A stretch of DNA of 64,000 nt. Origin: Nematostella vectensis (taxonomy: Eukaryota > Cnidaria > Anthozoa > Actiniaria > Edwardsiidae). The position numbers and the translations under genes were made by a program. The stretch covers positions 2,466,001-2,530,000 of the forward strand of contig NC_064034.1 in assembly GCF_932526225.1 (NCBI RefSeq), read 5' to 3'. A model generated the notes under the pieces. The model did not search any database and was not told the origin of the DNA. It worked only from the letters and a program-made list of their open reading frames with translations. Positions 46,501 through 57,900 of this stretch are shown here, piece by piece (position 1 is the stretch's first letter; every line of letters starts with the position of its first letter).

Positions 46501-48910
46501 CAAGCATTTAGAGGGTTCTGTAACTTGGTTCCTTACCAACAATTTAGAGGGTACTGTGACTTGGTTCCTTACCAAGCATTTAGAGGGTTCTGTAACTTGG
46601 TTCCTTACCAAGCATTTAGAGGGTTCTGTAACTAGGTTCCTTACCAAGCATTTAGAGGGTTCTGTAACTTGGTTCCTTACCAAGCATTTAGAAGGTTCTG
46701 TAACTTGGTTCCTTACCAAGCATTTAGAGGGTTCTGTGACTTGGTTCCTTACCAAGCATTTAGAGCGTTCTATAACTTGGTTCCTTACCAAGCATTTAGA
46801 GGGTTCTGTGACTTGGTTCTTTACCAAGCATTTAGAGGGTTCTATAACTTGGTTCCTTACCAAGCATTTAGAGGGTTCTGTAACTTGGTTCCTTACCAAG
46901 CATTTAGAGGGTTCTGTGACTTGGTTCCTTACCAAGCATTTAGAGGGTTCTGTAACTTGGTTCCTTACCAAGCATTTAGAGGGTTCTGTGACTTGGTTCC
47001 TTACCAAGCATTTAGAGGGTTCTGTAACTTGGTTCCTTACCAAGCATTTAGAGGGTTCTGTAACTTGGTTCCTTACCAAGCATTTAGAGGGTTCTGTGAC
47101 TTGGATCCTTACCAAGCATTTAGAGGGTTCTGTGACTTGGATCCTCACCAAGCATTTAGAGGGTTCTGTAACTTGGTTCCTTACCAAGCATTTAGAGGGT
47201 TCTGTGACTTGGATCCTCACCAAGCATTTAGAGGGTTCTGTAACTTGGTTCCTTACCAAGCATTTAGAGGGTTCTGTGACTTGGAAGGTCTGTAGCCAGT
47301 AATGCGGGGATATTTGATGGGTAGCTTGGGCTCTGCTAACTCATGAATTTTTTTAAAAGTGGTGTTGAACATCCCAGACATTATCTCTGAGCAAAGAAAA
47401 GAAAAAAATAAATAAACCATATTATCCCCAGTATATCCGGTTATAAAAGTAGGGATTATCTCTGGCTATGAATACCTTGGTACTGGGGATTATCTCTGGC
47501 TATGAATACCTGTGTACTGGGGATTATCTCTGGCTATAAATACTTTGGTACTGGGGATTATCTCTGGCTATGAATACCTGGGTACTGAGGATTATCTCTG
47601 GCTATGAATATCTAAGTATTAGGTATCATCTCAGGGTATGAATACCTTGGTACTGGGGATTATCTCTGGCTATAAATACCTTGGTACTGGGGATTATCTC
47701 TGGCTATGAATACCTGGGTATTGGGGATTATCTCTGGCTATGGATACCTTGGTACTTGGGGTTAAACTTGGGGTATGAATACCTTGGTACTGGGGATTAT
47801 CTCTGGCTATGAATACCTGGGTATTGGGGATTATCTCTGGCTATGAATACCTAGGTACTGGGGATTATCTCTGGCTAAAAATACCTTGGTACTGGGGGGA
47901 TTATCTCTGGCTATGAATACCTGGGTACTGGGGATTATCTCTGGCTATGAATACTTGGGTACTTGGGGTTATCTCTGGCTATGAATACTTGGGTACTGGG
48001 GATTATCTCTGGCTATTAATACCTTGGTACTTGGGGTTAAACTTGGGGTATGAATACCTTGGTACTGGGGATTATCTCTGGCTATGAATACCTGGGTATT
48101 GGGGATTATCTCTGGCTATGAATACCTGGGTACTGGGGATTATCTCTGGCTAAAAATACCTTGGTACTGGGGGGATTATCTTGGGGTATGAATACCTTGG
48201 TACTGGGGATTATCTCAGGGTACGGATACCTTGGTACTGGGAATTATCTCTGGCTATGAATACCTTGGTACTGGGAATTATCTCTGGCTATGCATACCTT
48301 GGTACTGGGGATTATCTCAGGGTACGAATACCTTGGTACTGGGAATTATCCCTGGCTATGAATACCTTGGTACTGTTGGAGCTCTTCATTGGTCAGATCA
48401 AGCCCGAGATCCCCTGCGATGTCAGCAAGTCGAGACAGTGATGGTGTACGTACGGCCGGTGCGCTGTAAACTAAGCAACCATTGATTCAATCCAAGACCT
48501 TAAGACACGCCAATATTTTTACCGACTTGTATTGAACTTCTGATAATCATTAGTCATGCGGTTAACTTTGACCTCTAGGTCTTTACGGTCTGTAACGCTA
48601 TTGTATGCCGAGTGTTTGGGCAAAACCAGCACAAATCCTACTGGACTTAAGGTATTTTACGAAACATGGCATTGACATGATTATCTATAATATTCTAGGA
48701 ATGTTTCTGCGGAAGGTCGCTTGTGAGTAACGTCAATTGAGTCAGGTGATGACGATACAATATACTTTATAACCTTTTGCAAAGACGCATTATTACAAAG
48801 AATTCCTATCCAAACAACAACATAACAATTATCCAAATAACAACATAACAATTACGTTTCGCTTGTTTACCCTCAGACATGTGATGTTGGGGCCCTTTAT
48901 TTTCAGCCAT
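40554..48910 (-). CDS. Amidase-signature hydrolase, tandem copy 2
   Basis: Nine exons: 48910-48871, 48470-48366, 47386-47257, 45843-45531, 45329-45048, 44948-44789, 41550-41485, 41326-41045, 40753-40554. They sum to 1578 nt, 525 aa. Exons 2-9 match copy 1 exactly in length (105, 130, 313, 282, 160, 66, 282, 200). Only exon 1 is shorter (40 versus 55 nt). The triad is intact at K114, S189 and S213. Exons and the last introns are nearly identical to copy 1, so the duplication or later gene conversion is recent. Three of its eight donors (exons 2, 3 and 6) carry amplified arrays, against one in copy 1. Both copies look functional; a division of roles cannot be judged from sequence. Confidence 0.92.
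41640..44833 (-). repeat. 52-bp minisatellite on the 5' splice site of amidase-2 exon 6
   Basis: Same unit and position as in copy 1, about 61 units over 3.19 kb; the genuine exon end is at 44789. Unit variants differ in type and order from copy 1: ATTCCCACCACGG, GATAGATACATCGTCC and 50-bp units with GGGAAGATAC are common here. Most units keep the GTAGGT donor; a few are mutated (for example CTAGCGAGCG, CTAACGAGCG, TACGGAGCG on the plus strand). Confidence 0.96.
46205..47290 (-). repeat. 36-bp minisatellite on the 5' splice site of amidase-2 exon 3
   Basis: About 30 units. On the coding strand each unit is the last 28 nt of exon 3 (CCAAGTCACAGAACCC, then CTCTAAATGCTTG) plus the first 8 nt of intron, GTAAGGAA. 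The genuine donor is at 47257. The matching exon in copy 1 has one donor only (37959). The 36-bp period keeps several frames open on both strands, giving spurious ORFs up to 284 codons. The exon frame itself reads GCT TGG TAA and stops. Confidence 0.96.
47440..48366 (-). repeat. 34-bp minisatellite on the 5' splice site of amidase-2 exon 2
   Basis: About 27 units. On the coding strand each is about 10 nt of exon end (CAGTACCAAG) plus about 24 nt of intron (GTATTCATAGCCAGAG, then ATAATCCC). The genuine donor, CCAAG|GTATTC, is at 48366. Copy 1 has a single donor here (CCAAG|GTATGC, 38372). Some units are altered (AAACTTGGGGT, 35-36 bp units with extra G). Confidence 0.95.
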
Positions 48911-50209
48911 TTCGTGAAGAGGCTCGCCTGATTCTGTCTTTGGGTAGCACTCGCAGCCAGACGCTTAGAATAATAATACAAGGGCTGTCTGTCACACAGC
49001 GACAGAAGGTCACATTTCTCGTTATATCCCAGTGATGAATTTTCACGCGCGCTCATTGGTCAATATGGGTCACGTGCACATTTTCACAGGACAATTATCA
49101 GTCGATAACGTCCAGGCAAAGTGATATATGTCCTGTGAACATTTTTGTGCGGTCAAAACTCGATTTTCGTCCGCTCAATAACTCCTCAAACAAACACCAT
49201 GGTTTTCAAAACGCTATGAAGGCACAGAAAGAATGTTCATTTCTTTCATAGAACTATCATCAATGTATTTTTTAGAATTTATACTGAAACGGGAAAGAAA
49301 AAGCAATGACAAAGAACTTCACAACAGCGCGCGCTCGTGGCGTCATTCCCGTGCACGTAAGGGCGCGCAGAAGACATTTAAAAATTGAAAACTTTTGCTT
49401 CAATTTCTATTCCAGCTCTCAGCAGAACAGTAAGAAAACAGTCTAGGCGTAAATCCATCAGTTGAAATGCAAGTTTTGAGCTTCTAATGAAAAAAAAAAT
49501 TTTGCATGAATTGTTATCCTTCGCGAATGGCAAAAATTCTAGTGCAAATCAGCGCGCGTAGAATCACAGGTAGCCCAGGCAATGGTTTCGAAGCTGTTCG
49601 TAGCTTGGAATCGGCTGTTATTCTTAGAGGTAAAACGAGTGGATTGAAGTCGCGTTTTTTTGTGAAACATTGCCAATAAAATTGCCTTACAACTTAGAAT
49701 ATGCCTTGTTGTTGTCATATTTATGTGTAATATACGATTTTGGGGGGTTTTCGTAACGGAATATATGACTTCCCTCCCCCTAAAGGAAAGAAACAAGGTT
49801 GGAGGCGCCATTTTCGGTAGCACTCAAATACCGTCGAAATTCGCGAGGAAAATACAACAAACGAAATAATTTTATCTCGCAGACATATGGCAGGGTACAC
49901 TTACATTCGATATGTGGCAAAACATCCGAGCTAAATCTTTTTCCCTGGCCGCTACCCACTTTTTAAAACGAGTAAGCAGCGATTTGAATCCTTGACCGGC
50001 GCAGTTGGACAATTAGGTACGCTCGGCTGAACACGGAGCGAAGCAAACTATTATTAGCCTGCGAGGTGGAAAGTCTGCAAGGCTGTGATCGGCGCATAGT
50101 AATCTGTTATATAAATTAAACAAAAATAAGAGATAACAGATTACTTACCTTGCTTCGAAAACTGATAGTTATGAATTTTAGACCGCGAAAATTTATGAAA
50201 TTCGTATCA
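48911..50209. other. Upstream region of amidase gene 2
   Basis: It should include the minus-strand promoter. A minus-strand frame at 49539-49823 shows no domain. A small inverted repeat (AGTAATCTGTTAT and ATAACAGATTACT, about 50097 and 50136) is the only structure noted. Confidence 0.45.
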
Positions 50210-50700
50210 AATGCGCCGGTGACAGCCTCGCGCTATACTTGTTTGCGCTGAATACCTATATTGGACATTCCCCAGGTCACACAGCCTACCAAATGGTGTT
50301 TTGGTATGGTCCCAGTCCTCAAGCCTTATGGGTCTGCCCATATATGTGTAGACCTCGTTGCCCTCAATAGAAATGTCCGGAGGGAAGTCCACCCGATGTT
50401 TTCAGTTGATGAAAGTCTGGCCAAGCTCAGCAAAAGCAGAGTCTTCTCTAAATTGGATGCCAACACTGGATTCTGGCAACAACCACTCGACAAGGAGTCA
50501 CGTCTACTGACTACTTTCATTACCCCCTATGGCGGATTTTGTTTTAATCGTGTTCCATATGAATCTGCTCAGCACCAGAGGTCTATCAGCGTAGAATGTC
50601 CAATATCCTACAAGGGCTAGATGGGGTGATATGTCACATCGACGACACCCTGGTTCAAGGCTTCGTGAAGTCCTTAGATGCCTTCAAGAGGCGGTGTGAC

Positions 50701-50829
50701 CCTCAACGAGAAATGTGAGTTCTCCGAAACCTTCCATCAAGTTCCTCGGACACATAATTGACCAAAGTGTCAATTATGTGTCCGAGGAACTTGACAGAAG
50801 GTTTGGAGAACTCACATTTCTCGTTGAGG
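50701..50829. repeat. Near-perfect inverted repeat with ~61-nt arms
   Basis: The arm 50701-50762 starts CCTCAACGAGAAATGTGAGT. The arm from about 50768 to 50829 is its reverse complement with very few changes. The loop is only about 5 nt. It sits inside the retrotransposon RT region and is a local inverted duplication of pol sequence. Confidence 0.93.
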
Positions 50830-50939
50830 TGCCCAGACCCCAATCAAGAATTTCCCAACTGAGTCTCAGCAACAAACCTTTACAAGAATCAAGGAAGAGC
50901 TGACATCATCAAGAAGTCTTGCGCACTATGGCCCTAACC

Positions 50940-51350
50940 GCCCAACCATTGTATCCAGCGATGCATCCTGGGTATAGGAGCAGTCTTACTTCAGCTACAA
51001 GTCGACGGAACGAGAAGACCAGTCTCATATGCATCTAGATCACTCAGCACTGGCAGTTACCTGGGCATGTGAGAAGTTCACCAACCATTGTATCCAGTGA
51101 TGCATCCAACCTGGGTATAGGGGCAATCTTACTTCAGCTACAAGACGACGGAACAAGAAGACCAGTCTCATATGCATCCAGATCACTCAGCACTGGCAGT
51201 TACCTGGGCATGTGAGAAGTTCACCAACAATTGTATCCAGTGATGCATCCAACCTGGGTATAGGGGCCACTTCAGCTACAAGACGACGGAACTAGAAGAC
51301 CAGTCTCATATGCATCCAGATCACTAAGCAATGGCAGTTACCATGTGAGA
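50940..51350 (+). repeat. Three tandem copies of an RNase H segment
   Basis: A block of about 141-144 bp is repeated three times (CATTGTATCCAG, GATGCATC, GGGTATAGG, CTTCAGCTACAAG, AGACCAGTCTCATATGCATC, GGCAGTTACC). The third copy has lost small segments. It is within the gypsy remnant. Confidence 0.85.
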
Positions 51351-52340
51351 AGTTCGCCAACTATGTTCTTGGCATGCAGTTTACAGTGGAGACCGATCAC
51401 AAGCCGCTTGTCCCTCTCCTAAGCTACACCGACCTGTCAAGATGCCACTAGAATTCTGAGATTCCGCATGCGTCTCCTGAAGTACAATCCCCAAGAAGTT
51501 TACGTACCGGGGAAGACCCAAGTCATTGCAGACACATTGTCACGAACTCCAGCAAGCAAACCACTTCCAGAAGATGATACATTTGTGGATGAGGTTGAAA
51601 GCTTCACCAGTCAAATTATCACCGGTTTACCAGCAACTCCTAAACGACTTTAAGAAATCAGAGAAGCACAAGATGCAAATAAAGAATGCTTCCAGATTAA
51701 GAAGTACTTATGGACGGATGGTCGACATACATGCCGAATTCGCCATTACTGAGACCGTACTGGGAGAGTAAAGGTCACCTTGCTGTTGTTGATGGCCTAC
51801 TACTGTATGATGAGAATATTGTCATTCCACGAGAGATGAGATTGGAAATCTCAGCGTGATCCATCAAGGACACATTGAAATTATATGTATGGTGGTCAGG
51901 TATCACTTCAGCTATTACAGATCTAGTAACCAAGTGTTTCACATGCGCCAAGCATTAACCAGAGCCGAAAGAGCCTTTGATGCCCTCTTCTTTCTCGAAC
52001 CTTTCCCTGGGAAAAAATAGCAGTGGATCTCATTGCCCTGAAAGGAAAGATTCACATGGTCATAGCGGACTACTACTCAAGGTGGGCCGCCGGCAGCGTC
52101 GCCAAGATCTTACATTGTGGAGACGGAGAAAGGCAGCCAGATATAAGAAGAAACAGTGCCTTGGTCTCAGCAACAACAAAGATACCACCAGCACCAGCAA
52201 GTAAAGAGAAGCCAACAACACCACCTGCTGTGCTGCCAGCTAAGAGCGACAACGTTACTACAGCTTCGCCATCACCAATCACTACCCGCAGTAGCAGGAT
52301 TGTGAAACCCCCTCAAAGACTGATGAATGAAACTTGAACA

Positions 52341-53106
52341 TTATCGTATACGGGACATTGAACTTTATTGGTTGTTGCTTACCGACATCCTCCCTTTCGT
52401 TATAATGCTATAGTTTAGTCGTGTTTGGGAACCCTGTGTTATGTATGAGAACTCTGTGTACCTTCGGGACTTGAGAGATTCCACCCTCCATGGTTGTTGA
52501 TGTTCAACTCCGTGTGCTTCTCTCAAGCTAATATTTAACAACTATACTATTTACATTGAGGTGGATAGTTGCGAAATATCTACCGAGAGCCGGTCTCGAG
52601 GTAGATATTTTTAAAGCCAATATCCGCCGAAATGGAAATGGTATAATTGTTCTAGTATATGAATCGAGCTTAAGAGCAATTTTCTTGTCGGAAACACTTG
52701 CAAATCGGCTGTTACACCCGCCATTTTCCTTGATTTCGGGGCGCAGGAAAATATCCACCTCCTAGGAGGTGTATATTGCATTTTATCCCGAGTTTCTCAA
52801 CCAATCAAATCCCTTGTTCTTGCGAGGTTCCCGAGTTTTATATACTAAATCTTAATATAACACTACTCTCATTCATGAATGAGATAAAGAAGCCAATGGT
52901 ATGCGTTATCCGCCCCCCCCCCCCACCCCAAACCCAAACGATCCCACACCGCATAGCCCTGAATTGATAAAACGCAGTGTCCTATCGTATGCAATAACAT
53001 TCAATAACCACGCTGTTAGCCAGAAAATTTTGCTTTGAGGTGGAAGAGCACTGCCTTGATAATTTGTTTTTCGTTGGGGGGGGGGACATTTTGTGTGAAT
53101 TACACA
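52341..53106. other. Repeat-rich spacer with a possible MITE
   Basis: At about 52555-52770 there is a segment bounded by inverted GAGGTGGATA and TATCCACCTC, plausibly the ends of a short non-autonomous element; target duplications are unclear. A C run lies at 52912-52924 and a G run at about 53076-53085. No gene is visible. Confidence 0.45.
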
Positions 53107-53478
53107 ACAGAGTCTAGCTCGAGGGACTTACACAGAGTCTAGCTCGAGAGACTTACACAGAGTCTAGCTCGAGGGACTTACACAGAGTCTAGCTCGAGGG
53201 ACTTACACAGAGTCTAGCTCGAGGGACTTACACAGAGTCTAGCTCGAGGGACTTACACAGAGTCTAGCTCGAGGGACTTACACATAGTCTAGCTCGAGGG
53301 ACTTACACAGAGTCTAGCTCGAGGGACTTACACAGAGTCTAGCTCGAGGGACTTACACAGAGTCTAGCTCGAGAGAATTACACATAGTATAGCTCGAGGG
53401 ACTTACACATAGTCTAGCTCGAGAGAATTACACAGAGTCTATTTCGAGAGAATTACACAGAGTCTAGCTCGAGAGGGA
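53107..53478 (-). repeat. 25-bp minisatellite containing GTAAGT on the minus strand
   Basis: About 15 units with period 25 bp (plus-strand core AGTCTAGCTCGAGGGACTTA). On the minus strand each unit reads GACTCTGT|GTAAGTCCC, so each carries a perfect GTAAGT. It starts about 260 bp downstream of the stress-protein stop codon. I see no exon ending here, so an exon-boundary origin is only possible, not shown. Confidence 0.9.
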
Positions 53479-53738
53479 AAGGGCGTGTATGTGTGTATGT
53501 GGGAGGGTTGGGGGGATGGGGGGGAGAGGGCCATTAACTCATTTGTAAAACAAATTTAGTCACCCAATACTTTTCATATAGAATTTATTTTATCAGAAGC
53601 AACAGCCTCTCAGATCCTCTCACACTGGTAGCTTCAAGTAACTCGACAGTACTTATGAAACAATCACCCTCAATAACCCTGCATTTCTACATGTTCTTGG
53701 GTGGGACATTGTTCGGGACAAGAAGGGTCACATTTGCC

Positions 53739-56633
53739 CTACTTGGGTGGAACTATAAGTACGGCAACATGTGAGTGCTGAACAACGTAGTCTGTCACGC
53801 TGCCTAGCAACGTACGCTTGATGGATCCCAGGCCCCTGTTACCGATGAGGATGAAATCAGCACCTTCATTTTTCGCTAGCTCACAGATCCCCTCACCCGC
53901 GTTGCCTGCGCCCCAAATGGACTGGAACGGAATGTTCTCCTGTGATTAAAAACATGGCTAATCAGCAGCACACTAAATAATGTATTTTAATCTAGTTTAA
54001 ACGTATCTTAATATAGCTTAACTGTATTTTAATTAAGTTTTAATTTGTTTTAATAAATGTGTTTTAATATAGCTTAACTGTATTTTAATGTAGTTTTAAT
54101 TTGTTTTAATATAGTTTAACTGTATTTTAATATAGTTTAAATGTATTTTAATATAGTTTAAAAGCAAGATATCGTCTTGTATACGTGCGAACAGAGCCAG
54201 TCAGCAAAAATCACCAATCGAAACGCCTCTTTTCTACACCAGGCTAAAAAAGAATACGAGTCATATCTTAAAATGCCTTTATTTGGCAATCGCACATTAT
54301 TTTGGAAAGTTGACATTTATTTCCAATTTTAAAAACGCCAAAACAGATAAAGAATAATCATATCTTGCAAATGGTTAATTCATATGATCTACCTTATCTT
54401 CATATCATCCAGGAAGCTTAAAAACAATTTTTAAAACAAAGAAAGCGCGGTACTATAAAAAAAATTGAAACCACTATATATCCTGATATGATACAAGCGC
54501 AGCAAGAATCTGTTGTTTTGATTTGGTGAGGATGGACCTCAACCAATTCCTGAACTGGTTTTGATAAAGTTTTAGCATGTCTAGAAGTCTCAAGGACCCC
54601 TGAATCCTCGCTAGTCCGTGATTATTGTTACCACGAAGTTTGAAGGTAGTCTTGGAGCCTTTGCTGTAGTTTAGTTCCTTACCGCCTCACAGATCTTCTC
54701 GTAGTCAGCGGTTATCTCCCTAGCAGTTTCCTCCATTCTTCTCATAATAGTATCCCATTCAGCACGTGACCGTGTTACACCATCTGTAGAAATGATTTCC
54801 AGATGGAAAATCATGCCACTATTTTTACAAATATTGAGTCATACAAAGCTTTCATTTCCATCGACTAATTAAAGCGAGTTACTACGAAATTTCTTTAATC
54901 GTCCACAAAATATCAGACGTTATTTGCAGGTTGACATGTGTATTTCAACGATAACGAAGGAGTTGATCGACATTTATTAATCAAATACATCACCCTTTGT
55001 GCGTTTATCATTTACGTATACTTACGTGCTAAGGTTGGTGTTGGGATGCCTGTGGGTTCTACTATGTGCGCCAGCAGTACCTGGTCATCGGCTCTCTTGA
55101 CCTTATCCAGATAATCTAGATGAGAAAAAAAAACTTAACAGCTGTATACGATGATGTTTTTCACAAAATGGCAAGTGCTTCATTATAGTAAAGTAAGGTT
55201 TAACGAGTTGCAATCAGCTCTCATGGATATTTAAATAAGTTTAGGCCCCGTCCACACGTATCCGGAAATTTGTGAAAATCTTTTTTCTAATGTAATCCGG
55301 CTCTCGCCCACGCGTATCTAGCGTAAATTCCCGCCGTATCCGGAAATTTTTAAAAACGCTCCACTCTCCAGAGTGGAAATTATACGAATACGTATACATG
55401 TGGACAGTCTTCTCCGGATAATTTTGAATGTGCTTACGTCATTCTGTTGGATACGACCGCAAATTACGCTGGATACGTGTGGACGAGAGCCGGAATCGTA
55501 AAAACGGATACGTGTGGACGGCTTGAAAACGATTCGAATACGCTGCGTGTGAACGCGGAAACTTTTGCAAATATATTTGCGGGGAAAAAATTATCCGGAT
55601 ACGTGGGGGCATCCTCGTTGGCAACTCCATATTCAAAGAACAATGTAAGTATTCTTTAGATGCAGCTTTTTGTGTTGAATGTTAACAACTTCTATAATGC
55701 ATAATTTCTTCTTCACCACTATGAATAAGTATAATACAGGGGGAAATGTGCTGGTATCTGTTTGAGAAATGTCATAAAATGTCCGCCACTGTTTACACAT
55801 CCCCGGATGTTCTAGACTGATTATCAATCTTAAACCAAGAACGGCTTGTGATTGGTCTTTGCGGGGCAAAGCAGCCGATTGGATTCTTCCCAGACCATAA
55901 CAAACCACCAATGAAGTATTTATGAATGGCTTATTCCTAGGTAAATTTCCCCTATTTTTTTTACAAATATAATGTCTACAACAACGTTTACCGTGGCTTT
56001 AAGGTTTTATATCTCAGATTACTAAATGAACTTGTGGGATGCATTTTACTGGGACTTATAAATCTTGCCGATCGACGCCATTGTTGGGTAAAAATAAGAA
56101 AGGCTATGCATTAGAAATATATGGATTCAAAAAATATATGATACGAAAAATATGATTCAAATACGTAGCAAGATATACTTTAGAATATGACTGGTAGAAT
56201 ATGACCGAATTCAACGGGTGTTTTGCTTCATTTTTTTTCAAAACAAACAACCTTCCGCTTCGTTCACATACAAGAGGTAGCAGCACAAGTGTTTTGTAAT
56301 TTGAAGCTTGTTACTATAAAGCTCACTGCAGCAAACTATTTAGAAAAAAAAGGCCTAACAGATTGTGTCACACACTTGTTTGCTCGTTTATAAGGTGTAT
56401 GCATTTTATACATCTTTTTCAAAAGACGATTGCAATGAAGCCGTTAATGCTACCCAAGACGGCCTATGCTTTATTATAATAAAGTAACGCATCCACTTTT
56501 AATAAAGCAGTGAATATGACATAAATTTGATATACAGACAAAAAAATCATTATGCATACGTACAGTCGAAGGCTCTCCTGCAATGGTCCTTCTTCTTATC
56601 CAAGGCGATGAACACCATTCTTTTTTCGCCCAT
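53739..56633 (-). CDS. Universal stress protein (UspA family), gene 1
   Basis: Four exons: 56633-56564, 55115-55026, 54783-54683, 53939-53739 (70 + 90 + 101 + 201 = 462 nt, 153 aa). All introns are GT/AG. Usp proteins are small alpha/beta nucleotide-binding proteins of stress responses; the animal role is poorly known. Seen here: N-terminal strand MVFIALD, a mid-domain VLLAHIVEPTGIP, and the ATP-binding signature G-2x-G-9x-G(S/T) as GNRGLGSIKRTLLGS (residues 120-134), followed by VAVLIVPP at the C-terminus. The signature marks the ATP-binding branch. The length suits a single-domain Usp. The last exon is 201 nt, phase 0, identical in length to that of the second Usp gene. Confidence 0.92.
54000..54165. 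repeat. AT-rich degenerate tandem repeat in usp gene 1 intron
   Basis: Several imperfect copies of a unit around TGTATTTTAATATAGTTTAA lie in the last intron of the stress-protein gene, close to the exon 4 acceptor. No splice-donor motif is repeated. Confidence 0.75.
55244..55612. mobile_element. Possible hAT-type MITE
   Basis: The left end reads GGCCCCGTCCACACGTATCC. Related inverted blocks (GGATACGTGTGGACG, ATCCGGATACGTGG) recur toward the right end. 'Ggccccgtccacacg' ends are typical of non-autonomous hAT elements in many animals. The right end and target duplication were not resolved. It lies in intron 1 of usp gene 1. Confidence 0.5.
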
Positions 56634-57900
56634 TTTACCTCGTTAAATCGTGCACGGCGTTCCAGTCGAGTCTAGCAACCTTCAATTCATCTCCGGCTTG
56701 CTCTCGGCTTGGCTTGCAGAAAGTAATTAATAATGAATCTGTGTTTTTGTATTTAAACATTACGTCATTTACGCCCAATGCACCTGACTCCCAGGGAGCA
56801 TGAAAATCAACTCGTGTAATGACGCCTTAAGGATATACTTTGAGTTGGTGTGGAAAATCTATTTTTTTTAAGGTCATGTTAGGTATAATTGGATATCGTT
56901 GGCCCGCTACGTTTTTGTCGCGCTCTCTGCCTTAAAATAAAAACAATGAAATTAAAAGCGATGCGAGGTGCGTATTGGAACAGAGCCCTTTTCAGAGACA
57001 GTGTCATGCAACACCAAAGACTTATCATGGAAAAAATAAGGGTTGCACGCCTATTCTACTACTAAAACCTTGAACCTCGATAACTTGAAGCCTTTCTCTA
57101 TTCTTTCTAGAAATTCATTTATATAATCTTATTCTAGAAACTCGAAACTACTAGAAATTGTAGAATAGATCTTGAGAGATGTATAAGTATTGCAATTTTC
57201 TCTTTTGCATTTCAACATATTTTGCTAATTTTTTTGCACATGCACAGTGTAAAAGCACAATTACTATTTTTGTCAATGTGTCACAAAACTAAAAAAGAGC
57301 ATATGCCAAACTTTTCTTTTAATGTTGCCTTTTTCCTGATGCTGTCAGAATAAGAAAAATACAAGAAATAACACATAATTCAAGAAGAATTTGATCTTTA
57401 ATAAACGATAATGATAGACTGTATAAATAATATAACATGATCTTTCTTCCACAAATATCTGAAATCCCTTCGTCCTTATAATGGTGCTGACAGGATACAC
57501 ATTCCCATACATCTCTCCATTCAGTTCCCTAACCACAGGAAGCCCACGGCTACAAAAACGTATTCTGCAGGTTATGGGATGTTGCATATCAATATTTGGG
57601 TGACCTTCAAACCCGCTCGGTCAATCTCTTGGAGGCCTGGGTCTAAGGACTTCATAGGATTAGTAAGGAAAAGATTTGACCAAGCGAGCAAGTTTTGCTT
57701 AATAATTTTTGCAGCGAGTCTCAAATTGACAGGAATCAGTATAATTACCATGTTTTCTGGAGATCAGGGAGCGGGAAAAGTTTAGCTCTTCTAAATATGG
57801 GCATCTATGTCCATATAAGGCAATACATACGAAGGACACTATCCGTGGGGAATATGTTTGATATGTGTCAGTGAGAGCCTGGTGGCGACATCTCATGACG
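56634..57900. other. Spacer between the two stress-protein genes
   Basis: AT-rich sequence holding the promoter of gene 1 and the 3' UTR of gene 2 (both minus strand). No other exon is recognised. Confidence 0.5.

Larger units (their letters stand above)
50210..52340 (+). pseudogene. Decayed Ty3/gypsy-type LTR retrotransposon (pol fragment)
   Basis: Plus-strand frames, broken by many shifts, carry the order RT, RNase H, integrase. RT: DLVALNRNVRREVHPMFSVD, FSKLDANTGFWQQPLD, TTFITPYGGFCFNRVP, then in another frame CHIDDTLV, the x-DD active-site motif (about 50630-50660). RNase H: SDAS and GAVLLQ, then TVETDHKPLVPLL and LLKYNPQEVYVPGKTQVIADTLSR in fragments (51370-51600). Integrase: CFTCAKH-like and AVDLIALKGK, IADYYSRW (51940-52090), with the rest missing. 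No gag or flanking LTR was found. Internal rearrangements (a long inverted repeat and a triplication) are listed separately. Confidence 0.85.

Noticed and set aside
46435-47302. Long open frames on both strands (up to 284 codons) across the 36-bp array
   Set aside because: The repeat length is a multiple of three, so several frames stay open by construction. The arrayed sequence is the exon 3 boundary of amidase-2, and the exon frame itself stops at once.
49539-49823. 94-codon minus-strand frame upstream of amidase gene 2
   Set aside because: No domain, no splice-consistent partner and atypical composition; treated as chance.
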